Assembly (NCBI GenBank): GCA_900542565.1 | Contig: UQOC01000026.1 | Coordinates: 1 to 29,787 of the forward strand | DNA length: 29,787 nt | Source of the DNA: an uncultured Eubacteriales bacterium | Lineage (GTDB): Bacteria > Bacillota > Clostridia > Peptostreptococcales > Anaerovoracaceae | Direction: 5' to 3' | Shown here: positions 22,787 to 29,787 of the stretch, one piece after another | Layout: each line of letters starts with the position of its first letter | Position numbering within the stretch: position 1 is the first letter of the stretch | The notes under the pieces: generated by a model | Told to the model about the DNA's origin: nothing | The model's input: only the letters and a program-made list of their open reading frames with translations | The model's database searches: none | Program-made: the position numbers and the translations under genes

Positions 22787-22860
22787 ATGTGTACCGTTCT
22801 CCTTTTCTTTTTTGCTTCCCCTAATGTTCTCATCCGAATTAATTCGTTATTTATTAGTAT

Positions 22861-22876
22861 TGCAATTTTTATGCCA
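22861..22876 (-). promoter_or_regulatory. Sigma-54 (-24/-12) promoter of iadA-yfcC
   Basis: The minus strand reads TGGCATAAAAATTGCA, with GG and GC separated by exactly ten bases, as in the sigma-54 consensus TGGCAC-N5-TTGC. It lies about 75 bases upstream of the iadA ATG. The neighbouring gene encodes a sigma-54 activator with an intact GAFTGA motif. Confidence 0.9.
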
Positions 22877-22880
22877 TGAA

Positions 22881-22961
22881 AAAAAGACCTAAAACACCGA
22901 AAATTCTTTGCGGAATCGGTGTTTTCAGGCCATTTTAGGTTTGTTTTTTATATATTTTAGG
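22881..22961 (-). promoter_or_regulatory. Terminator hairpin of the activator gene with CCTAAAA repeats, likely upstream activator sites
   Basis: A long inverted repeat (AAAACACCGA at 22891-22900 with TCGGTGTTTT at 22916-22925) is followed on the minus strand by a seven-T run, so it can terminate the activator gene. The motif CCTAAAA also occurs four times around it: 22888-22894 in one orientation, and 22922-22929 (with one extra base), 22933-22939 and 22955-22961 in the other, the last two 22 bases apart. This lies just upstream of the -24 element, where an activator would bind. Confidence 0.65.
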
Positions 22962-22969
22962 TTTTTTGT

Positions 22970-24706
22970 TTATTTTTGGTCGTTTTCCATCATCCTTAAA
23001 GCCTCATCCGTCAGATATAAACCATATCTTCCCCGCACTGTCTGTATCAATCCCGCCTCTTTCAGGGCTCCAAGGCTTTTTCTGATCTTATACTCGGTCA
23101 TGAAAACATCCTTCTTTTGTATGGCTTCAAAAACTTTTTTTCTGCCTGCCACTTCATGCCTACGGTTTAGCTTGTAAATTTCAGCCAATATGAGTTTGGA
23201 TATATCATCTGTATCCCAAGATCCACGGTGATATTGCTGCTGTTTGGCAGGTACCCGTACACCCCTTTCATCGGGGATATCTGCCTCAGTTATCACATCG
23301 CTCTCACTGACTGCCAATATGTATTTGAGCGCATTCAGCAATTCCCGGATATTTCCAGGCCAATCTCTGTCCATGAGGGCTGTCATCACGGACGGCTTTA
23401 TCTCCTTTTTGCTGTGGAACATATGCTTCATCCAATGTTCGATAAGAAGGGGGATATCTTGCTTTCTTTCTGCCAGGGGCGGCACATAGAGGTACCCTTC
23501 CTTGATCCTGTAATACAGGTCTTTTCTAAACTTGCCTTCGTCTATCAGCTGTCTGAGGTTGCGGTTGGTAGCTGCGACAATGCGTACATCCACAGGTATG
23601 ATCTTGCTTCCGCCGATCTTCATTATTTCTTTTTCTTGTAACACTCTCAAAAGTTTGGTCTGCATTTGCAATGAAATATCTCCGATCTCATCGAGAAAAA
23701 GTGTTCCGCCGTCAGCTTGCTGGAAAAGTCCTATCTTTCCTCCCTTTTTCGCACCGGTAAAAGCGCCTTCCTCATATCCGAAAAGTTCCGATTCGATAAG
23801 CTGGTCAGGCAGGGCCGAACAATTTATAGCGATAAACGGCTTATTTCTTCGTTCCGATTCATTATGGATGGAACTGGCGAGTAATTCTTTTCCCGTTCCA
23901 TTTTCTCCCTCAATGAGCACCGAAATATCAGTCCCGGCAATTTTCATAGCTATAGACTTTATTTTTTCTATAGCCGGGCTCTGCCCCACAATATCGTCAA
24001 ACTTATATTTGGCGTAATACCCTGTGCCCATGAGCGTCGCCCGTACAGCTTTCATCTCTTTTCCCGCTTCATTAGCCACATTGGAAAGCCTGCGGGCAAA
24101 GGCCAATATCCTGTCCAGATAATTCTGAGCGTAAGACTGGATCTTTTCCTCCAAAACCCCATAGTGGCTCATTATCTTGATGATAGTGGCAAATGCAAAC
24201 GGGCGGGCGCCTATATCATATACTTTATCGATTCCCTTTGGCACACAGGCTATGTCGCCGGTCGTGACTGCAATCGTGTAATCTCGTCCGGAAATACCGC
24301 ACCCAGGATAATATGGTACGAATTGAAAAAAATCAAAGCCTATGTCATGGAGGTTCGCTACTGCGTCATTGGCAGTCTTTTTAGAGTCTGTAACCAGAAG
24401 TATTTTCTGATCCCTTGGAAGTGACAGGATTATATCCAGCCGGTCGTTAAAGATTTCCCTCTGTCCAATTATATATTGGCCTACATGCTTAAAGTTTTCA
24501 GAACAGCTGAAAGTATCGTAGACCTCTTCACTGGAAAAAAAAATAAAATATGACCCTGAAAGTCTGACATTTTCCTTTTCTCTCACATGATATGGCACTA
24601 TGTCGATCTTTTCCGGAAGTATTCCCATAAGCTGCTGAGCCAGCCTGTTAAATGTTGACGGACTGCCTGTCACCAGCAGGAGTTTTGAATCATTCAAAGC
24701 ACACAT
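22970..24706 (-). CDS. Sigma-54-dependent transcriptional activator with C-terminal winged helix
   Basis: The 578-residue protein has three parts. Residues 1-185 are a sensor region of two alpha/beta lobes that somewhat resembles the PrpR N-terminal domain, but I do not assign it firmly. A helical linker (185-235) leads to the AAA+ domain: Walker A GENGTGKE (267-274), GAFTGA (314-319) for sigma-54 contact, Walker B GGTLFLDEIGD (333-343), and VAATNRNLRQLIDEGKFRKDLYYR. The C-terminus (about 490-578) is a winged-helix-like segment (YKIRKSLGALKEAGLIQTVRGRYGLYLT) instead of the usual Fis-type helix-turn-helix. It lies directly upstream of the sigma-54 promoter of iadA-yfcC and is almost certainly its activator. 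GGGAGG precedes the ATG. Confidence 0.93.
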   Translation of the reverse strand: MCALNDSKLLLVTGSPSTFNRLAQQLMGILPEKIDIVPYHVREKENVRLSGSYFIFFSSEEVYDTFSCSENFKHVGQYIIGQREIFNDRLDIILSLPRDQKILLVTDSKKTANDAVANLHDIGFDFFQFVPYYPGCGISGRDYTIAVTTGDIACVPKGIDKVYDIGARPFAFATIIKIMSHYGVLEEKIQSYAQNYLDRILAFARRLSNVANEAGKEMKAVRATLMGTGYYAKYKFDDIVGQSPAIEKIKSIAMKIAGTDISVLIEGENGTGKELLASSIHNESERRNKPFIAINCSALPDQLIESELFGYEEGAFTGAKKGGKIGLFQQADGGTLFLDEIGDISLQMQTKLLRVLQEKEIMKIGGSKIIPVDVRIVAATNRNLRQLIDEGKFRKDLYYRIKEGYLYVPPLAERKQDIPLLIEHWMKHMFHSKKEIKPSVMTALMDRDWPGNIRELLNALKYILAVSESDVITEADIPDERGVRVPAKQQQYHRGSWDTDDISKLILAEIYKLNRRHEVAGRKKVFEAIQKKDVFMTEYKIRKSLGALKEAGLIQTVRGRYGLYLTDEALRMMENDQK

Positions 24707-24717
24707 GCTTCCCTCCC

Positions 24718-24756
24718 AAAAAAGAAGCCGCTGGACTTGGCGGTCAAACGGCTTCT
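24718..24756 (-). terminator. serS terminator directly upstream of the activator gene
   Basis: AGAAGCCG (24723-24730) pairs with CGGCTTCT (24749-24756); on the minus strand the hairpin is followed by TTTTTT. The T run abuts the GGGAGGG ribosome binding site of the activator gene, so the activator must be transcribed by readthrough or from a promoter hidden inside the hairpin. Confidence 0.8.
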
Positions 24757-24772
24757 GTTCTATGCTCTGTTA

Positions 24773-26062
<1,290 letters not shown>

Positions 26063-26096
26063 CTATGTTCACTCAGACTCAAGTCCGGGCTTTTTA

Positions 26097-28013
26097 TCAA
26101 AATAAGTTCTTTCTGTATTTTACATACATGCTGCGCAGCAGTGACATTTTTCCCTGTAATTCTACCTGCAGGTCAGAAGCCGTCTGGTAATCTCCCTCAT
26201 CGAGGGCTTCTTTTACCCTTGTGAGCAGACCCTTGGAAGAAAGGCTGTCTTTTGCTATGGAGCGTCTCATTTCGTTTATTCTTTCCCAGTTGGTCATGTC
26301 ATAGTCTGTCGCATCCGCTCCGTGGATCAGCTTGTAACTCCTTATATCGCCCATATAATCAGGGATTATACGGTCGTGGAGCTCGGTTTTCCACTGGTTG
26401 ACCGCATAGGCCACAAAGGATTCCAGAGATGCCTGTGAAATAACACCGTCGGCGCAGACCGCCCTGGTCTTTTCAGGATATTTATAGAATCCCTGGATGT
26501 TTTCCCATACGGTGGCCGGGGCGATGCCGAAAAGGCTGTTTCTTTCTTCCTCGGTGTAGTCGTCGAACACATCTTTTTCACTTCTGTATTCTCTGTCCTT
26601 TTCCAGGTAGAAGTCCTCTTCTCCGCTCTTCTTGGAAATGGATCTTTCAAGCTCGGCCGGCGTTTTCTTGGCCTGTAGGGCTTTTTCTATACCGTCCAGC
26701 ATGGCCATATAACTGCTGGCCAGTACCAGATATGTATTGGATTTCGGATGAGGTGATCTCAGCTCAAATCTGGTGGCCATGGACTTGTTGGCGTCCCTTA
26801 CCAGGCCCACCAGTATGGTCCTGTTTCTTGACGGGTCAGCCGGATCATGTCCGAGGGATGTCACTATGCAGACCGGCGCTTCATACCCCGGCTTCTGCCG
26901 GTTGAGTGCGTCTATGGTCGGGCTTACGAACGGGTTGATCGCCTCGTAGTTTTTGAGTATGCCCATCAGTCCGCCGAATCCAATCGGGCTGAGGAAGTCT
27001 GTCAGCGGGTCTGCTGCGGAGAACAGATTGACCATCTTGCCGTTTTTCAGTCTGGCTGAAACTCCCAGATGAGTGTGCTCGCCGTTTCCTGCAACGCCTT
27101 CTACAGGCTTTGCCATGAAAGTGGTCATCAGGCCGAACTGGTTGAACACATCCCGAACTACATACCGGATGTGCTTTTCGTTGTCAGCCGCCTGCATGGC
27201 TTCAGCGTATTTCCAGTCGATCTCAAGCTGTTCCATGATGTGGTCGTGGTGGCCGCTCCTGGTCAGCTTGGACTTGACGCCTCCCACTTCTTTGTGCCCC
27301 ATCTCCATTTCAAAGTCATAGTAATCCAATATTTCCAGAGATTTTTCAAGGGCTGTCCTGACCGGACCGTAAGTCCTCTTCCAGTACTGCTCCTTTAATT
27401 CCTGAGAGGTGGAAAGCTGTTCTTTGTCAGCTTTGTCTTCCGGAGTCCTTACCCAGAATTCCAGTTCAGTAGCGCTGGTGGTAACGATCTCTTCGATCTC
27501 ATCGACGCTGTCTACGCCTTTGATATATTGGAATACATAAGGATTTTCCTTGAGCAGCTCCATGAGCCTGCTCTTGAATTTTTCCATTGCGTCTTTGAGT
27601 ATTGCCCTGGAACCAACCTCTGCTCTGTCGTTATGTATGAGGAAAGACGGTATCCTCAGGGTCCCCACCGGAAGCCCCGTCTTTCTTGAAACATTGTCGA
27701 AGTTATAGTCCACATACCAGTTGACGCTTTTGTCAGGTATCATGTCCACTTTGGCGTTATTGAGCTCTGCGATCTTCGGAAGATGTACGCTGGAACCATC
27801 CGTCTGTACACCATGTTCAAGCATATCTTCCATGTCTTTAAGGAAAAGCTTTACAGGAATCCTCTCATCGGTGTCGTTACCTGCGATATCAAGCCCCGCG
27901 TAAGAGACGAATTCTACCTCAGGATGTTCTTCAAGTATCTGCGCCAGAGATTCAGTGTCATGTTTTTCGGGCGGTATTTTGAACAGCATCCGTTCAAAAT
28001 CAAAGTCCAGCAT
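26097..28013 (-). CDS. glnA: Glutamine synthetase, enlarged divergent GSI-like form
   Basis: The core is recognisable as glutamine synthetase: DGSS (72-75), ELEFWV (183-188), EMGHKEVGG (237-245), the ATP/glutamate motif AGNGEHTHLG (308-317), KPGYEAP, SRNRT (395-399), and RFELRSPHPKSNTY (415-428). At 638 residues it is about 190 longer than GSI, mainly through a helical C-terminal extension (about 450-638). It lacks the landmarks and length of type III enzymes. The motifs are diverged (for example KEVGG for the usual HEVA...Q), so ATP-dependent glutamine synthesis is likely but a gamma-glutamyl ligase role on another amine is possible. It sits 28 bases after the UPF0182 gene, with AGGAGG eight bases before the ATG. 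Confidence 0.88.
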   Translation of the reverse strand: MLDFDFERMLFKIPPEKHDTESLAQILEEHPEVEFVSYAGLDIAGNDTDERIPVKLFLKDMEDMLEHGVQTDGSSVHLPKIAELNNAKVDMIPDKSVNWYVDYNFDNVSRKTGLPVGTLRIPSFLIHNDRAEVGSRAILKDAMEKFKSRLMELLKENPYVFQYIKGVDSVDEIEEIVTTSATELEFWVRTPEDKADKEQLSTSQELKEQYWKRTYGPVRTALEKSLEILDYYDFEMEMGHKEVGGVKSKLTRSGHHDHIMEQLEIDWKYAEAMQAADNEKHIRYVVRDVFNQFGLMTTFMAKPVEGVAGNGEHTHLGVSARLKNGKMVNLFSAADPLTDFLSPIGFGGLMGILKNYEAINPFVSPTIDALNRQKPGYEAPVCIVTSLGHDPADPSRNRTILVGLVRDANKSMATRFELRSPHPKSNTYLVLASSYMAMLDGIEKALQAKKTPAELERSISKKSGEEDFYLEKDREYRSEKDVFDDYTEEERNSLFGIAPATVWENIQGFYKYPEKTRAVCADGVISQASLESFVAYAVNQWKTELHDRIIPDYMGDIRSYKLIHGADATDYDMTNWERINEMRRSIAKDSLSSKGLLTRVKEALDEGDYQTASDLQVELQGKMSLLRSMYVKYRKNLF

Positions 28014-28041
28014 TGTCGTTTCCTCCTAAAGATAATATAAA

Positions 28042-29787
28042 TTATGAAGCAAGTTCATTGAGTATCTGTTCAAGTTCTTCCATATATCTGCCGTATCCGG
28101 CCCAGTCGCCGCTCTGAACTGCCGCCTGGGCGTTATCGTAAGCAGTCACAGCGTTTTGTATCAGCTCAGTCTGGCTCAGTTCTTCTGAAGGCTGTCCTGT
28201 CTCGGTCTGTCCGCCATCGCCGGAAGGTTCCTGAGTCACCGACTCATCGGAAGCGTCAATGGAATCCGCCGCTTCTTCACCGAACAGGGATACGAGACAT
28301 TCTTCAAGGGTCTCTTCATAAGCTATCCTGTCGCCGTAAGCCACGATTATCCTTTTTACCTCAGGTATGCTGGAATTGGTGGCTTCCAGATATACCGGCT
28401 CCACATACAGGATGGAGGAGTTTACAGGTATGACGAACATGTTTCCTCTGCTGTATTTGGTGCCTGCTGAATTCCACAGGGAAAATTCCTTTGATATCTC
28501 GGTGTTCTGGTCGATCTGGGCTTCTATCTGTTCCGGTCCGTATACGGTCTTGTTCTTAGGGAACTGATAGAGCATCAGCTCTCCGTAATGTTCACCGTCG
28601 TTCCTGGCGATGAGCAACGCTGTCATGTTTTTCTTTGACTTAGGCGTGAACGGTATGGAGTTGAAGAACTCGGCCGTATCTTCACCCGGCAGTTTGGCTA
28701 TATAGTAAGTAGGTTCCATCTGTACCTGCTCTGTCCCATAGATCTCGTTGGCGATATCCCACTGGTCTTCGTTCAGGTAGAAAACACCTATATCTTCCAT
28801 ATGGTACCTGGTATAGATGTTGGCCTGTATCTGCAGGAGATAGTTAGGATAACGGATATGAGCCTTGAGGGCCTCCGGCATCTCATCCCCGCTCTTGAAC
28901 AGTTCAGGATATATCTTGGCATAAGTCATGGCAATAGGGTCTTCTTCGTCTACAACATAGAAGTCCACATCGCCGTTATATGCATCCACCACTACCTTGA
29001 TGGAATTTCTTATATAGTTTGTGCCGTTCTCATCAAACGGCTGTGAATACGGATAGTTGGAGCTGGAGGTATATGCGTCTATCATCCAGTAAAGCTTACC
29101 GTCCACAGTCACCATGTACGGATCTGATTCATAGGAAAGGTAAGGCATGATAGTCTGCACCCTGTCCATGACATTCCGGTTTATGATTATCCTTGAATCG
29201 CTGTCTATATTGGATGATACCAGAAGTTTCAGGCTTCCTTCCCTTGCCGCAAATACCAGGCGGTTAAAGAAGTTCAGCTTTATCCCGGCTGTTCCTTCAT
29301 AGAAGGTGTATTCATTGCTGTCCCCTGACGGATAGTCAAATTCTTCCTCGTCAGTCCCGACTATGACATATTCATTGGAAAGTTCACCGAAATATATTTC
29401 CGGCCTTGTTATCTGGATCTCTTCCACGGAAGATTCCGGCGGTATGTTGCCTATGAGTACCTCAGGCTGTCCGCTGGAGGTCACCTGATCCACTCTTGAC
29501 AGTGTTATGCCATATCCATGGGTATATTTCAGATGACGGTTGAGCCAGGAGTCGCTGATCTTTTCCTCGTCGATCTCTCTGGTGGCCAGATATGTCTGGG
29601 TGTACTTACCGTTTATCATATATCTGTCGTTGTCCACATCGTTAAATGTATAATACTGACGGATACTCTGAGTCTGATTATAAAACTGCTGAGTAGGGAC
29701 GAAGTCATTGATCCTGATGTTGCTTATGGTCTCTGTATTTTCCACCAGGTCAGCCGCATCCAGAGTATTGTCGGCTGCAAAGTCGGT
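28042..29787 (-). CDS. UPF0182 family membrane protein (partial; N-terminus outside window)
   Basis: The open frame continues to the right edge, so only the last 581 or so residues are visible. The block ISNIRINDFVPTQQFYNQ followed by QYYTFNDVDNDRYMI is the UPF0182 signature that follows the N-terminal membrane domain of this roughly 900-residue family, so the helices lie beyond the window. The visible part is the large extracytosolic domain, ending in an acidic Ser/Glu/Gln-rich stretch (about 70 residues before the stop) and a short helix. The function of the family is unknown. It precedes the glutamine synthetase by 28 bases on the same strand. Confidence 0.92.
   Translation of the reverse strand, partial: TDFAADNTLDAADLVENTETISNIRINDFVPTQQFYNQTQSIRQYYTFNDVDNDRYMINGKYTQTYLATREIDEEKISDSWLNRHLKYTHGYGITLSRVDQVTSSGQPEVLIGNIPPESSVEEIQITRPEIYFGELSNEYVIVGTDEEEFDYPSGDSNEYTFYEGTAGIKLNFFNRLVFAAREGSLKLLVSSNIDSDSRIIINRNVMDRVQTIMPYLSYESDPYMVTVDGKLYWMIDAYTSSSNYPYSQPFDENGTNYIRNSIKVVVDAYNGDVDFYVVDEEDPIAMTYAKIYPELFKSGDEMPEALKAHIRYPNYLLQIQANIYTRYHMEDIGVFYLNEDQWDIANEIYGTEQVQMEPTYYIAKLPGEDTAEFFNSIPFTPKSKKNMTALLIARNDGEHYGELMLYQFPKNKTVYGPEQIEAQIDQNTEISKEFSLWNSAGTKYSRGNMFVIPVNSSILYVEPVYLEATNSSIPEVKRIIVAYGDRIAYEETLEECLVSLFGEEAADSIDASDESVTQEPSGDGGQTETGQPSEELSQTELIQNAVTAYDNAQAAVQSGDWAGYGRYMEELEQILNELAS

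Noticed and set aside
26097..28013. Type III glutamine synthetase
   Set aside because: The motif order and spacing follow the GSI layout, and the protein is shorter than the roughly 700-residue GSIII class.

Overview
The window reads as chromosome of a strict anaerobe of the Clostridia (Bacillota). Supporting signs are strong AGGAGG-type ribosome binding sites, a complete rnfCDGEAB operon in the clostridial order, a lipoprotein ApbE, an EFR1-type flavodoxin/ferredoxin fusion, a UPF0182 protein, an ECF vitamin transporter and amino-acid catabolic genes (ornithine, isoaspartyl peptides). Family XIII/Anaerovoracaceae-like amino-acid fermenters would fit, but that placement is only a guess. No rRNA, tRNA, IS element, prophage or CRISPR array was seen.

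Layout. (1) 201-3200, minus: a four-gene operon of sirtuin deacylase, SurE nucleotidase, isochorismatase-fold hydrolase and a DUF2156 protein. (2) 3393-4535, plus: a patatin-like phospholipase ending in a bidirectional terminator. (3) 4580-6665: an ECF S component divergent from a MocR-type regulator, which suggests vitamin B6 control. (4) 6645-9601: ApbE flavin transferase, divergent by 26 bp from a coupled trio (NusG domain II protein, Gx family membrane protein, EFR1 ferredoxin). This set resembles the FmnB-EetA-EetB part of flavin-based extracellular electron transfer loci. (5) 9602-10001: a non-coding convergent gap filled by an alternating array of GGTTCT/AGAACC elements. (6) 10002-10709, minus: cold-shock protein followed by a small leucine-rich/InlB-repeat-like protein. 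(7) 10913-15946, minus: the Rnf complex, whose RnfG and RnfD carry the threonine sites that ApbE flavinylates. (8) 16217-19756: an ornithine pair (Orn/Lys/Arg decarboxylase and TIGR00300-type ornithine cyclodeaminase) divergent from a TetR regulator. (9) 19888-24706: a 43-codon small gene, then yfcC and iadA behind a clear sigma-54 promoter, then their likely sigma-54 activator. (10) 24773-29787, minus: serS, an enlarged glutamine synthetase and the C-terminal part of a UPF0182 membrane protein that runs off the right edge.

How they fit together. Peptides and amino acids are taken up and degraded (YfcC, IadA, ornithine enzymes). Reduced ferredoxin from such fermentation is used by Rnf to reduce NAD and pump ions, and the ApbE/NusG_II/Gx/EFR1 block supplies flavinylation and possibly a second electron outlet. 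The most unusual features are the helically phased alternating repeat array at 9705-9910, the sigma-54 control of isoaspartyl-dipeptide use, and active-site substitutions in the MocR regulator (Ser at the PLP lysine) and IadA (Glu at the carbamylated lysine).
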